Source: Duganella sp. SG902
GTDB taxonomy: Bacteria; Pseudomonadota; Gammaproteobacteria; Burkholderiales; Burkholderiaceae_D
Reading direction: 5' to 3'
Assembly: GCF_013376005.1 (NCBI RefSeq)
Contig: NZ_JABMJK010000003.1
Location: 186,001 to 250,000 of the forward strand
DNA length: 64,000 nt
Part shown: one piece after another, positions 45,301 to 54,320 of the stretch
How the letters are laid out: the number at the start of each line of letters is the position of its first letter
Numbering within the stretch: position 1 is the stretch's first letter
Notes under the pieces: model-generated
What the model was told of the DNA's origin: nothing
The model's database searches: none
What the model saw: the letters and a program-made list of their open reading frames with translations, nothing else
Program-made: the position numbers and the translations under genes

Positions 45301-46844
45301 ACCTGCAGGCCGCCACCCGCACGCTGGCTGGCGGCGTCCACGTCTACCGCGAACAGGGCGACCTCACCATCGTCGGCGCCGACCTGCCGCAAGCGCTTGG
45401 CCTGCGCACGCTGGACGCGCGCGCCGACGTCACCGACGGCACCCTGCGCGTACAACTCAATGTCGACGGCACCCGCGCCGGCCAGGCCAGGCTCGATGGC
45501 AGCGCACAGCTGCACGACGGCCGCTTGGCCGACGACAGCGGCTTCACCATGAGCGGCAGCGCCAACATGGGTTCCCTCGCCTGGCTGGCGCCGCTGGCCG
45601 GCCAACCCGGCCTGGAAATCGACGGCACGCTGAAGATGGCCATCAGCGGCAGCGGCACCATCGCCGCGCCACAGCTGAACGGCGACATCACCGGCGACAA
45701 GTTAAGCGTCAACTGGCTGGACCAGGGCATCAAGCTGCGCAACGGGCAGCTGCAAGCCCACCTCACCGGCGACCAGCTGCAGCTGCAAAAGCTGGCCTTC
45801 GACGGCGCCCAAGGGCGCGCCCAGGCCGATGGCTGGATACGCTACGCCAGCAACGAGGCCACCATGCAGCTCAAGCTCAGCGCCGACAAGCTGGAGGTGC
45901 TGTCGCGCCCCGACCGCATCCTCACCATCAGTGGCACTAGCAGCCTGACACGCGACGCCAGGCACTTCCAGCTGGACGGCAAATTCCGCGCCGACCGCGC
46001 CAACATCGAACTGGCCGGCGCCGACACGCCCACGCTGAGCGACGACGTGGTCATCGTCGGCAAAGGCAAGGCGCCGGTCAAGGCGCCGCAAGGCATGCCG
46101 CTCAATATCGACGTCGAGGCGGATCTCGGCAACGACTTCAAACTCAAAGGCAAAGGTCTGGACGCCGAACTGGCCGGCACGCTGCGCATCCGCGTCGCCG
46201 ACCGTCGTCCGCCGCGCGTCAACGGCAGCATCCGCGTGGTCAGCGGCACCTACGCCGCCTACGGGCAAAAACTGGTGATCGACCGCGGCGTGATCAACTT
46301 CACCGGCGCCTACGACAACCCCGGCCTCAACATCCTGGCGGTGCGCCGCCGCCCGGAAGGCGAGGCGCTCAGCGAAACCAACGTGGAAGCGGGCGTGGAG
46401 GTGCGCGGCACCGCGCTGGCGCCGCAGGCCAAGCTGGTCTCCACGCCGGCGGTCTCGGACAGCGACAAGCTGGCCTGGCTGGTGCTGGGCCATGGCATCG
46501 ACAACACGGCCGGCAACGACATGGCCCTGCTCAGCACCGCCGCTGGCGCGCTGTTCGGCGGCGCCGGCCAGGGCAAGCTGGCCAGCGCGCTGGGCGTGGA
46601 TGAACTGGGCGTGGGACAAGCGGCCGGCACCTCAAGCGCCGGCGCGGCGACGGGATTGCAGAACACCGTGGTCACGGTCGGCAAGCGCCTGTCCTCGCGC
46701 GCCTACCTGAGTTTTGAGCAGGGCGCGAGCACCGCGACCAGTCTGGTGAAACTCAAATACAAGCTGAACCCGCGTATCACGCTGCAGTTCCAGACCGGCA
46801 CCAACAACGCGCTGGACGTGCTCTACACCTGGGCGTTCGACTAG
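42375..46844 (+). CDS. tamB: Translocation and assembly module inner-membrane subunit TamB
   Basis: 1489 aa AsmA/TamB-family protein. An N-terminal membrane anchor (about 14-38, RRLAIGFAALAVLLFGAFWLL) is followed by a very long beta-groove built of repeating AQG/GTLSGT strands. The C-terminal DUF490 part (about 1150-1489) contains ISGTSSLTRDARHFQLDG, VNGSIRVVSGTYAAYGQKL, FTGAYDNPGLNILAVRR and VLYTWAFD. It spans the periplasm to meet TamA and likely carries lipid or substrate between membranes. A central low-complexity stretch (about 780-810, APAPAPGRSR) interrupts the repeats. Translation is coupled to tamA by the TAATG overlap. Confidence 0.93.
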   Translation: MADQEDKAQAVAAPRRWPRRLAIGFAALAVLLFGAFWLLGRESTLQQLMQRIANASGGQIAVSGVSGSLYHRMHIDKLVYRDKGTVVTAEQIDINWSPLQYFSGGLTISELHARSLVVQSSGPSEPAKMPESLASPIRLSISDGRLDKLTLTSEAGSNVIERLRFQLDGDRTAWRLQQASAHTAFGDIQADATIAGSRPFALQGKATLAYGTAPAGARLAVQLAGDLSLMTLKAQGAANGASGEAVVALAPFDAIILHALDLTGRDLDPAGFDASWPQAKFSLKLSAAIARDQKLSGQFALLNQGKAAPLDQNGLPLQAFSGRLDGTLTASLLDNVLLDLGPAGKFTGGGKVQRSGPEAGIDAATFKLHTDRIDLKNLHTSINKTAVAGDITLTSTPTRQTLAAALADKGLRLDLQASLANALLQLHQARLQAKKGSISATGQASLKDKQTFTAKISTDHFDPSALGTGYPIADLNADINASGALAPAWQVAAGFQIKASKLMGQTFTGTGKLNADARHISGVDAHLSLAQNTADVSGNFGAPGEQLRWKVDARQLSAVNSDLLGAIAASGIVTGSMGAPRGSFEADARGLGFASAKRPSDSLIHAAGDVAVVKGTPELKLNGSIQRLNPASFGAAQAGAVNATFSADARLADDWRAGVNLALQPSTFANAPLSGYAKLTASKGSVSNADVDLRLASNSLQAKGSFGSALDKLEWKLDAPQLGALGPQFGGALSASGTLSGTSARPALALTLNGSKLRAPGQQEIGGIKGSATLGNTIAMAGGAAPAPAPGRSRDTRAAARAGAGADVMADVPLVSDIEITRYVSPAISLDKARLQTSGTRSAHVIQLSASNPDFDAAIRVKGGWADDSWTGAIDTLQNRGRFALTLAAPAPLKLVAPDGTGVAGLLKPEQIALGATTINLPAGSVRVDYLEKNGATWRSKGQAAGVPVNYLAQLSDAWRDNVRSNMTIGADWGINLQAATRTLAGGVHVYREQGDLTIVGADLPQALGLRTLDARADVTDGTLRVQLNVDGTRAGQARLDGSAQLHDGRLADDSGFTMSGSANMGSLAWLAPLAGQPGLEIDGTLKMAISGSGTIAAPQLNGDITGDKLSVNWLDQGIKLRNGQLQAHLTGDQLQLQKLAFDGAQGRAQADGWIRYASNEATMQLKLSADKLEVLSRPDRILTISGTSSLTRDARHFQLDGKFRADRANIELAGADTPTLSDDVVIVGKGKAPVKAPQGMPLNIDVEADLGNDFKLKGKGLDAELAGTLRIRVADRRPPRVNGSIRVVSGTYAAYGQKLVIDRGVINFTGAYDNPGLNILAVRRRPEGEALSETNVEAGVEVRGTALAPQAKLVSTPAVSDSDKLAWLVLGHGIDNTAGNDMALLSTAAGALFGGAGQGKLASALGVDELGVGQAAGTSSAGAATGLQNTVVTVGKRLSSRAYLSFEQGASTATSLVKLKYKLNPRITLQFQTGTNNALDVLYTWAFD

Positions 46845-46957
46845 CTGGGATTGTGATCGGGGACAGGATCATCCTGCGGCGCCGGATGCGGCACATTCGG
46901 CGGCGCGGGATCGTCCACGGGCACGACGGGATCGGGGGCGCGGTGAAAACATTTCAT
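46841..46957 (-). CDS. 38-aa proline/aspartate-rich small protein
   Basis: Starts MKCFHRAPDPVVPVDDP and ends DPVPDHNPS. AGGAG lies 8 nt upstream of the ATG, one of the better SDs here. Composition is Pro/Asp/Val with repeated DP and PAP units and a single Cys. The stop overlaps the tamB stop on the other strand. No signal peptide. Function unknown; too short for homology by eye, but the SD and biased composition argue for a real gene. It is 35 bp upstream of the S9 peptidase stop side, so probably independent. Confidence 0.55.
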   Translation of the reverse strand: MKCFHRAPDPVVPVDDPAPPNVPHPAPQDDPVPDHNPS

Positions 46958-46992
46958 GATCGTCACTCCTGGCGGGGAATACCGCCCCCATT

Positions 46993-49449
46993 CTACGCCG
47001 TTGCGTGTTTCACGTATTTCTCCAGCCAGGCGTTGGTTTCGTACAGCATCTGCATGATCGATTCGCGCGCGCGGTAGGCGTGCGATTCGTTCGGGAGCAT
47101 CACCAGCCGCGCCGTGCCGCCCAGGCCTTTGATGGCCTGGAACATGCGCTCGCTCTGCAGCGGGAAGGTGCCGGAGTTGCTGTCCTCCGCGCCATGGATC
47201 AACAGCAGCGCGTCCTTGATCTTGTCGGCGTAATTAAACGGCGACATCGCCTGGTAAACCTGCGGCGCCTGCCAGTACGGCCGCTCCTCCGACTGGAAGC
47301 CGAACGGCGTCAGCGTGCGGTTGTAAGCGCCGCTGCGCGCGATCCCGGCGCGGAACAAACGCGTATGCGCCAGCAGGTTGCCGGTCATGAAGGCGCCATA
47401 CGAATGGCCGCCGATGGCGATCCGGTGACGGTCCGCCACGCCGCGCCGCACCACCTCGTCCACCGCCGCTTCGGCCGACGCCACCAGCTGCGGCAGATAG
47501 GTGTCGTTCGGCTCCTCGTCGCCGCTGCCGACGATAGGGAACGATGGATTGTCCAGCACCGCGTAGCCCATCGCCAGAAACACCGCCGGCCCCCAGTAAC
47601 TGACCGCGTTGAAGCGATACGGCGAACCGGTGGTCTGGCTGGCCGCGCCGGCCGACTTGAACTCCTGCGGATAGGCCCACATCAGCATCGGCAACGGCCC
47701 GTCGCGCGCGGCGTCGTAACCGGGCGGCAGCATCAGCGTGGCGGTCAGCTCCACGCCATCGTTGCGCGGATAGCGGATCTGCTCCTTCACCACATCGCGC
47801 AGCTGCGGCGTGGGATGCGGATAGTTGGTCAGCGCCGTCAACTGCTCGCCTTCCGGCTTGGTCAGGTCGCGCAGATAGTAGTTGGGCCGCTCGGTGGGCG
47901 ACTCGCGCGTGGTGAGCAGCAGCGTGCCGTCGTCGTTGAGCACCGCCGCCACGTTCTCAAAATACGGCGCGGCGCTCTGGAACAGGCGCTCCTTCTGGCG
48001 CGTGGTCAGGCTCAAACGGTCGATGAATGGCCGGTCGCCTTCCGGCGTGGCGCCCGCGCCGTCCAGCAGCACGGTGGTGCCGGGACCGATCAACAGGCGC
48101 GGGAAACCATTCGCGTCCGCGCGCATCACCGGCGAGCCCGGGCTGTTGTAGCGGTCCTCGTAGGAGCCGGCGATGACCAGCTCCGGCGGCGTGGACAAAT
48201 GGCCGGGCGCGATCATCCACTGCTTATAATCGCGCGTCTTGTGCCACCGCTCGTTGATCAGCGCCACATCGTCGCGGCCCCACGCGATGCCGGCGTAGCG
48301 CATGGTCAGGCGCGCCAGCACCAGCGGCGGTTCACGGAACGGCGCCGCGTGCATCAGCACCAGGTCGCGGATGCCGTCGATCACCTCGCGCGCCGGGTCG
48401 CCGCCATCCTGCGCCTCGGCCCACACCAGGCTGGCCGGCGCGTCGGCGCGCCACGACACATGCCGCACGCCTTGGGACACAGCGTCATTCCCCGGCGGCA
48501 GGCCCTCCTCCAGCGGCAGATCCGCCACCGTGTGCAGCACCTCGCCGTGCAGGTCGCGCACCTCCAGCTTTTCACCGAAGCTGGAGGCCGGCACGATGTA
48601 GGAATAAGGCCGCGTGATGCTTTGTGTGAGCAGGTACTCGCCGCTGGGGGCGATCGAGGTGCGCGAGAACTGGCCAGGCGCGCCAAGCAGCCGCGTTTTG
48701 CCCTGCAGGTCGACGATGGCCATCTGCACCGTGATGTAGTACTCGAACAGGCGCGCGTCCTCCTCGTTCTTCAACAGGTCCTGATAGGTGCGCAGCTGGC
48801 GCACATGGCCGTCCGAGGTGCTGTCCTGTTCTATCGGACCGGATGGAATGCCGCTGGCCACCGGCGGCTTGCCGATGCCGGCCGGGCGCCAGTGCACCAG
48901 CAGCCCGCTGCTGTCCGGCAGCCAGTTGAAGCCGCGCGTGAGCACCGTCGACAAGGGCTGCGGCGACAGCTTGCGCGCCTTGCGTTCGGCGATATCCAAC
49001 ACCCACAGCTCCACCGACCCGCGCTCCCCCTGCAGCGCCACGTGTGTGAAAGCGAGGTGGCGCTGGTCCGGCGACCAGCTCAGGTCCGCCAGCCGCAGGC
49101 CGCGCGGCAAGCCGCGCAGGCGGCTCTCCTTGCGCGTGCCCACGTCCAGCAGGGACAAGTCGGTGCCGAACGAGAAGCGCGAGGAGGAACAGGTGCGCGG
49201 GTTGATGCGCAGGCCGGCCAGTTTCAATTCCGGCTGCGCCACTTCGGCGATGCCGGGCAGCGGCGGCGTTTGCACCACGGCGACCAGGTTGCGTTGGGGG
49301 CTCAGGCTCAGGGCCGGGGCGCGCGGCGCATCGACGATGGCCTGCAAGGCGGCGGGCGGCAGGCGGTAACCGCCCTGCTGGGCGCCGGCTTGCGGCGAGG
49401 CGGCCATCAGGCCTAAATTCAGGGGCAGCACAGATAATGGTTTGTTCAT
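46993..49449 (-). CDS. S9 family (prolyl oligopeptidase-type) peptidase
   Basis: 818 aa, with a likely signal peptide (1-23, ending AGAQQ) and thus periplasmic. The N-terminal part (about 40-530) is a beta-propeller; the C-terminal part is the alpha/beta hydrolase catalytic domain. Catalytic triad motifs: GGHSYGAFMTGNLL (Ser), LLLIHGAEDSNSG (Asp) and MLPNESHAYRARES (His). The RYPRNDGVELTATLMLPPGYD entry to the catalytic domain is typical. These enzymes trim small peptides; the closest plant homologues cleave after Glu, so substrate preference may differ from proline. Divergent from the next gene. Confidence 0.9.
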   Translation of the reverse strand: MNKPLSVLPLNLGLMAASPQAGAQQGGYRLPPAALQAIVDAPRAPALSLSPQRNLVAVVQTPPLPGIAEVAQPELKLAGLRINPRTCSSSRFSFGTDLSLLDVGTRKESRLRGLPRGLRLADLSWSPDQRHLAFTHVALQGERGSVELWVLDIAERKARKLSPQPLSTVLTRGFNWLPDSSGLLVHWRPAGIGKPPVASGIPSGPIEQDSTSDGHVRQLRTYQDLLKNEEDARLFEYYITVQMAIVDLQGKTRLLGAPGQFSRTSIAPSGEYLLTQSITRPYSYIVPASSFGEKLEVRDLHGEVLHTVADLPLEEGLPPGNDAVSQGVRHVSWRADAPASLVWAEAQDGGDPAREVIDGIRDLVLMHAAPFREPPLVLARLTMRYAGIAWGRDDVALINERWHKTRDYKQWMIAPGHLSTPPELVIAGSYEDRYNSPGSPVMRADANGFPRLLIGPGTTVLLDGAGATPEGDRPFIDRLSLTTRQKERLFQSAAPYFENVAAVLNDDGTLLLTTRESPTERPNYYLRDLTKPEGEQLTALTNYPHPTPQLRDVVKEQIRYPRNDGVELTATLMLPPGYDAARDGPLPMLMWAYPQEFKSAGAASQTTGSPYRFNAVSYWGPAVFLAMGYAVLDNPSFPIVGSGDEEPNDTYLPQLVASAEAAVDEVVRRGVADRHRIAIGGHSYGAFMTGNLLAHTRLFRAGIARSGAYNRTLTPFGFQSEERPYWQAPQVYQAMSPFNYADKIKDALLLIHGAEDSNSGTFPLQSERMFQAIKGLGGTARLVMLPNESHAYRARESIMQMLYETNAWLEKYVKHATA

Positions 49450-49561
49450 GGAGATCCTTTCGATCCGAACGGGCTGCTAAAGCCCAGTTTGCTTATGCCG
49501 ATCGTGATTGTCAATCAGTGCCGTACAATCACTGTTTTAAGCTTTCGCATTCGGACAGATT

Positions 49562-50095
49562 ATGGAAATGACCACACTCGTATTGTTGCTGCTGGTGCCG
49601 CTGGCGGTCTGGCGCATTTATTCGCGCCTGAAGGTCGTACTTGGCCGCACCAAGTCCGAGTTGTGGCGCCACTACGCCACGCTGGCGGTGATGACGGTGA
49701 TGGTGCTGGCGGTGGCCGTGAAGATCCTCGGTAACTGGGTGGCGCTGGCGGCGCTGCTGGCCGGCGTGCTGGTGGGCGCCTTGCTCGGCCAGCAAAGCAT
49801 GAAGCGCAGCCGCCTGGAGAACCGTCCCGAGGGCTTTTTCTATACCCAGGACCGCAAGCTTGGCCTGTTGGTCATCATGTTGTTCGTCAGCCGCCTGATC
49901 TACCGCCTGTTCGAGGCGTATCTGCACATGCACAACGGCGTGGCGCTCGATCCCGATTTCCTGGGCAATCCGATTTCGTCCTGGCTGTTTGGCCTGCTGG
50001 GCGGCTTCTACGGCCTGTACTCCTGGCGCCTGATCGAGTGGCGCCGTACGCAAAAACCCGTACCGCGTCCGATTGACATTTTCGACATCAAATAA
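49562..50095 (+). CDS. Conserved membrane protein (CcdC-like layout)
   Basis: 177 aa with four or five membrane helices: LVLLLLVPLAVWRIYSRL, YATLAVMTVMVLAVAVKIL, WVALAALLAGVLVGALLG, LLVIMLFVSRLIYRLFEAYL and a last WLFGLLGGFYGLYSWRL. Cytosolic basic loops flank helix 1. The arrangement, and the GRTKSELWR/RKLGLLVIM pieces, recall DUF1453/CcdC-like membrane proteins. I cannot be more specific. It is divergent from the S9 peptidase and followed after 86 bp by a small unknown gene on the same strand. Confidence 0.72.
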   Translation: MEMTTLVLLLLVPLAVWRIYSRLKVVLGRTKSELWRHYATLAVMTVMVLAVAVKILGNWVALAALLAGVLVGALLGQQSMKRSRLENRPEGFFYTQDRKLGLLVIMLFVSRLIYRLFEAYLHMHNGVALDPDFLGNPISSWLFGLLGGFYGLYSWRLIEWRRTQKPVPRPIDIFDIK

Positions 50096-50181
50096 AGCGA
50101 CAGTGCTATCTTAAGCGTGCCGTGCGCGGCTGATTTGGTGGTATCCTGAATCTATCCGCACGGCAACAAGATTGCACTGCT

Positions 50182-50688
50182 ATGAACACCTCGATTTACG
50201 ACAAGACCGCCAAGGGCAGGGAGGAGATTGCGACCCGCAAGTTCCAGCTTGCGTCGCGCTTGCGTGCCTTGTTGGTGTTGGTGGATGGCCACAGGCCGGA
50301 GGAAGAACTGCTGCGCAACGTGGCGGGGCTGGGCCTGACGGAAAGCGCCTTGCAGGAGCTGCTGGCGCAGGGGTATATCGTGCTGGCCACCAGTTATGCG
50401 TCGCTGCCGGAGCCTGAGCCTGAGCCGGCGCCCGAAGCCGCGCCGCCGATCCCGCAGCCGTCCGACCAGGTGCGGCAATTCCAGTCGGTTTACGATTTCT
50501 ATAACAAGACCATCAAGAGCACCATGGGCCTGCGCGGCTTCACCTTGCAGTTGAAGGTGGAAAAGGCTGGCTCGGTGGATGAACTGCGCCAGCTGCGCGA
50601 TCCCTACGTGGAGGCGGTGCAGAAAGCAAAGGGCCGCGATACCGCGGCCCTCCTCGCGCAACAACTGGATCAACTGCTGGCCAATTAA
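50182..50688 (+). CDS. Conserved hypothetical protein with winged-helix-like N-terminus
   Basis: 168 aa, cytosolic. The N-terminal third (about 14-66) reads like a small helical or winged-helix unit (LASRLRALLVLVDGHRPEEELL, then LTESALQELLAQGYIVL). A PEPEPEPAPEAAPP linker follows. The C-terminal part (about 95-168) has YNKTIKSTMGLRGFTLQL, a conserved-looking helix-strand element, then QAQ-rich helices ending LAQQLDQLL. Function unknown. The sequence ends in an 18-bp perfect palindrome centred on its stop, convergent with the SMC gene. Confidence 0.75.
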   Translation: MNTSIYDKTAKGREEIATRKFQLASRLRALLVLVDGHRPEEELLRNVAGLGLTESALQELLAQGYIVLATSYASLPEPEPEPAPEAAPPIPQPSDQVRQFQSVYDFYNKTIKSTMGLRGFTLQLKVEKAGSVDELRQLRDPYVEAVQKAKGRDTAALLAQQLDQLLAN

Positions 50689-50695
50689 TTGGCCA
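50678..50695. repeat. 18-bp perfect palindrome at convergent gene ends
   Basis: TGGCCAATTAATTGGCCA. It overlaps the stop of the 168-aa gene and lies 14 bp from the stop of the SMC gene. Possibly a bidirectional terminator stem; no T-run. Confidence 0.55.
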
Positions 50696-50708
50696 ACTGA
50701 CTAGCTGA

Positions 50709-53546
50709 TTAAGCCGCGGCCTTTTCCTTCTCGTCCTGCTTGCGGCGCTGGAGCACGAAGATAGGTTGCGCCCATTCCGTGTCCTTTTTCTTTTTGCTGG
50801 TGATCAGCGTCAGCTCCGATGGATCGTAGACGTCGGTGTTGTGGGTCAGCGGCGTCGTCATCAGGTACTGGGCGTCGGTGTTCTTCAGGAACTCGCCGAC
50901 CAGCTGGATGTTGCGGATATCCAGGTGGGCAAACGGTTCGTCGATGAACACGAAGCCGCCGGAACCATCTTCCGATTTCAACAAACCAATCAGCAGCACC
51001 AGCGATTTCATCACCTGCTGGCCGCCCGACGCTTCACCGTCGTTCATGCCGATCACGCCCTTGCCGTCGAACTTGAAGCGCACGTGCAGGCCGGCTTGCG
51101 CCAGTTGCACGTCGTCGTTCTCCAGCCGCACCGGATCGGCCGTCACCTCGATGCCGGCCAGCTGGCCCAGCTCCTTGATGTTGGCCGCGTAGGTCTTGAT
51201 GGTGTAGCGCAGACGCTCCATGTAGGCGCCGCGCGCATTGCCGGTCGCCTCGATGGCGCGGTTGTTCTGGTAGCGGCGCTCCTCGGTTTCCGACTGGCGC
51301 GCATGCAGCTGGTCGTTCAGGCGCTGGTACTGGTCGATCACGGTGGCGTCCAGCTCCCAGTCGCTGCGCGCCAGGCTGGCCTCCAGGCTGTGCACGCGCA
51401 GCGTGACCTGGTGCGCGTTCTGGTGTTCCTTGACCAGCGCGGCGCGGCGCGCGGGACGGCGCCAGCCTTGCGGCAGGTGGCGCCATGCCTTGCGCAAGGC
51501 CAGCAAGGCCTTGGCGTGGTCGGCGCGCTGCTCCAGTTGGCGCTTGTGATTCAGGCGCATGCCCGCTTCCGCTTCCGACAAGGCGAAGCGCGCGTTCTGC
51601 CAGGTGGTGTCCGCGCGCGTGCGCGTCACCACGGCGGTCTTGATCAGGTTTTGCAGCTCGCCCAGGCGCGCGCCAACCTCGGTGCGTTCGGCGCGCAGCG
51701 GCACGGCGTTGCGCGCCGCGTCGTCGAACTCCTCCGCGCGCGCGGCCAGTTCCTTGGCCGCGTCCACCCCGGCCAGGCGGGTTTTCAGCGAGCTGATTTC
51801 GGTGGCCAGCTTGGACACCTGCAGCGTCAGTTGATCCTCCTGCGCCTCCAGCGCCGGCAGCGATTTCTGAATCGCTTCCATACGCTGCGTGCGGCCGGCG
51901 GAGCCGAAGCGGTAGCGCGAGGCTTCCACGAACAGCGAGCGGCCGCCACGGCGTTCGCGGTGGTAGGCTTCCGGCGTGATCCACTCTTCGTGGCTACCCA
52001 GCTTGGCGCCCTGGTCCACGCTGTCCACGCGGGTGATGCGCGACAGCTGATCCACCAGCCATGCCGGCACCTTGGCCGAGAACTTCACCACCGACATCAG
52101 CGAGTCGTCCTTGACGGTCGGCGCATGCACCAGGTCCGGCACGATGAAGTGGCGATAGCGCTCCTTCTCCGCCAGGCGGTAGGCGGCCGACGCGTCGGAC
52201 GATTTATCCAGCAGCACCACCGAGGCATAACCCGACAGCACGCCCTCGATCGCGCCCTGCCATTTCGGATCGGTGACTTCCACGATATCCGACAGCATGG
52301 CGTGGCCGATGCCGGCGTCGTTCAGCACCTTGCGCATGGCGCGCTGCGCTTCCGGCTCCGGCATGGCGGTCTTGCCCTGCAGCGCGGAGATGGTCGACAG
52401 CTCGCCGGCGATCTTCGACGCCACGGCGTCGCGCGCGGTGCGCACGCGCGCCAGCTCGATTTCCTTTTCCTGCAGCGTCTTGGCCACTTCGGCCAGGTCC
52501 GCGCCGGAATCGGCCGCCAGCTTCTCCAGACGCGCCTTTTGCTCCAGCAGGCTTTCCAGCGGCTTGAGTTTGGAGTTGATCTGCGTCAGGCGCGATTGCA
52601 GCGCGGTCGATTCCTGCTCAAGCACCGTTTCGTGAGCCTGCGCATCCGACAGCGCCTTGGCCTGCGCGGCCAGCATGGCGCGCTTGTCGGCCAACTGCGC
52701 GTCGGCCTGCAGCAGCGGCTTGCGCGCTTCGCGCAGCTGGCGGCTGATGTTGGCGTGTTTTTCGCGCGCCTCGTGATACTCCAGCGACGGCAGCACCTCC
52801 TCCTGCAGGTTGCGGCGCTCCTTGTTCAGGTCCTCCCACTGGTGGTAATTGGCCACGCGCAGGCGCAGGCCTTCCAGGTTGATCCTGGAGGCTTCCAGCT
52901 CCGCTTCGAAGCGTTTCAGTTCCGTCTCGGTGTCGCGCTGGTGGCGCTTGGCCTCGTCGTAGGCGTCCAGCACCTCCTTGTCGCCGAACACCTGGAACAC
53001 CAGGTCCAGCAACTGGCGCGGTGCATATTCGCACAGCTTGTCGGTTTCGCCCTGCTCCAGCGCCAGCACCTTGGCCATGGCCGGCGACAGGCCGGCGTTC
53101 GCCAGGCGCTTGCGGTAGTTCTCCACGCCCAGCCAGTCGTTGCCGACTTCGCCGATCTCCTCGATCTGCACGTTACCGGGACGCATAAGGTATTGGCGCT
53201 TCCAGTCGCCGCCGTTCTTCTGGATCTGGCAGAACAGCGTGACCTCGTCTTCTGCAAAGAAGCCGGAGCTGCGGAATGGGCGATTCGACAGCTGTCGGCC
53301 CATCGGCTTGTTGTCCACCACGGCGCGCAGCCAGGCGGTCTGCTGGCCGCTGTGGCGCGCGTAGTGCTTGTAGGTGCGGCCCATCGAACAATCAAGGCCG
53401 AACAGCGTGCGCAGCGCGTCCAGCAAGGTGGTCTTGCCGGAGCCGTTCTGGCCCGCGATGGTGATGATCTTGGCGTCCAGCGGGATGTTCTTGATGCGTT
53501 GCCAGTAATCCCAGTGGACCAGTTCTAGCGATTTAATGTGAAACAT
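50709..53546 (-). CDS. SMC-like condensin ATPase of an Mks/Wadjet-type operon
   Basis: 945 aa. Walker A GQNGSGKTT at 32-40 after the LVHWDYWQRI strand, a long coiled coil (about 200-415 and 600-800) with a hinge-like globular part (about 420-560), signature ASGGQQVMKS at about 839, and Walker B FVFIDEPFAHLD at about 865. The shape (NTD-coil-hinge-coil-CTD) is that of SMC proteins. The length is close to MksB and shorter than MukB. Together with the two upstream genes it forms kleisin-KITE-SMC, the MksF-MksE-MksB or JetA-JetB-JetC order. Role: DNA loop extrusion in chromosome organisation or plasmid exclusion. The RQLLDLVFQVFGDKEVLDAY segment is conserved in the type. It starts 3 bp after the KITE gene. 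Confidence 0.85.
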   Translation of the reverse strand: MFHIKSLELVHWDYWQRIKNIPLDAKIITIAGQNGSGKTTLLDALRTLFGLDCSMGRTYKHYARHSGQQTAWLRAVVDNKPMGRQLSNRPFRSSGFFAEDEVTLFCQIQKNGGDWKRQYLMRPGNVQIEEIGEVGNDWLGVENYRKRLANAGLSPAMAKVLALEQGETDKLCEYAPRQLLDLVFQVFGDKEVLDAYDEAKRHQRDTETELKRFEAELEASRINLEGLRLRVANYHQWEDLNKERRNLQEEVLPSLEYHEAREKHANISRQLREARKPLLQADAQLADKRAMLAAQAKALSDAQAHETVLEQESTALQSRLTQINSKLKPLESLLEQKARLEKLAADSGADLAEVAKTLQEKEIELARVRTARDAVASKIAGELSTISALQGKTAMPEPEAQRAMRKVLNDAGIGHAMLSDIVEVTDPKWQGAIEGVLSGYASVVLLDKSSDASAAYRLAEKERYRHFIVPDLVHAPTVKDDSLMSVVKFSAKVPAWLVDQLSRITRVDSVDQGAKLGSHEEWITPEAYHRERRGGRSLFVEASRYRFGSAGRTQRMEAIQKSLPALEAQEDQLTLQVSKLATEISSLKTRLAGVDAAKELAARAEEFDDAARNAVPLRAERTEVGARLGELQNLIKTAVVTRTRADTTWQNARFALSEAEAGMRLNHKRQLEQRADHAKALLALRKAWRHLPQGWRRPARRAALVKEHQNAHQVTLRVHSLEASLARSDWELDATVIDQYQRLNDQLHARQSETEERRYQNNRAIEATGNARGAYMERLRYTIKTYAANIKELGQLAGIEVTADPVRLENDDVQLAQAGLHVRFKFDGKGVIGMNDGEASGGQQVMKSLVLLIGLLKSEDGSGGFVFIDEPFAHLDIRNIQLVGEFLKNTDAQYLMTTPLTHNTDVYDPSELTLITSKKKKDTEWAQPIFVLQRRKQDEKEKAAA

Positions 53547-53549
53547 GGC

Positions 53550-54320
53550 TTAGTCCTTGGCTGGAGTGTCTGCGTCGATGGGCGCCGGCGGCGGCGCTTC
53601 GAAGGCGGGCAGGATTTCTTCGTCGTCGTTGGCTGCTTCGGCCGGCGTATCGACGGCGATCGGCGGCTCGCTGCGCGGCACCGCGATCATGGTCGGCGGC
53701 GAGCGCTTGAACACGTCGGCCAGCGCGCCATTGACGATGCGCTCTTTCAGCAGGTCGGTATCCATCAGCAGGTCGAGCAGCGGACCCTCGACGATCACGT
53801 CGCCGCGGCGCTCGATGAAGCCCAGCTTGGACAGGATGCCGAGGTTCATGTCGAGACGGGTCTTCTTGCCCAGCTTATCGCCGAAGTCGGCCAGCAGCGC
53901 CTTGTAGGCGATGCCGATGGAGGTATCTTCCGCGCGCGGCAGCGGCTTTTCGACGCCGAACATATCGTTCTGGTTGTCCTCCGCGTGCTGGTGGGTCTCC
54001 TGGCGTTCGCGCTTGGGCAGGATGATCTGCGCCCACAGCACCACCAGCAGCGCCACGCCGTCGCGCGACAGGCCGAAGTTATTGTTCTGCCAGACGTCCT
54101 TGGCGCCGAAAATCTTCGGCTCGATATTGCGGTGCAGGGCCAGCGTCACATGGTCGGCGTACACGTTATCGAGCAGCTTGAGGCCGACGGCCAGCAGGCG
54201 CGCGTCCACCTCGGTGCGGAACTGTTCGTCCGACAGCACACGCTTGACCAGTTTATCGTCGCGGCGCAGGGTTTGGTGGGCCAGCAGGCGCGCGATCAGA
54301 ATTTGGGAATCGTCATTCAT
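53550..54320 (-). CDS. KITE (MukE/MksE/JetB-like) winged-helix subunit
   Basis: 256 aa, cytosolic, acidic C-terminal tail rich in Pro and Glu. Two winged-helix-like regions: about 70-120 (LSRDGVALLVVLWAQIILPKR) and about 135-185 (LDMNLGILSKLGFIERRGD). In family terms it corresponds to MukE/MksE or the DUF4194-type JetB, dimerising and holding the kleisin to the SMC head. It overlaps the kleisin gene by 8 bp and ends 3 bp before the SMC gene. Assignment rests largely on position and wHTH content. Confidence 0.75.
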   Translation of the reverse strand: MNDDSQILIARLLAHQTLRRDDKLVKRVLSDEQFRTEVDARLLAVGLKLLDNVYADHVTLALHRNIEPKIFGAKDVWQNNNFGLSRDGVALLVVLWAQIILPKRERQETHQHAEDNQNDMFGVEKPLPRAEDTSIGIAYKALLADFGDKLGKKTRLDMNLGILSKLGFIERRGDVIVEGPLLDLLMDTDLLKERIVNGALADVFKRSPPTMIAVPRSEPPIAVDTPAEAANDDEEILPAFEAPPPAPIDADTPAKD

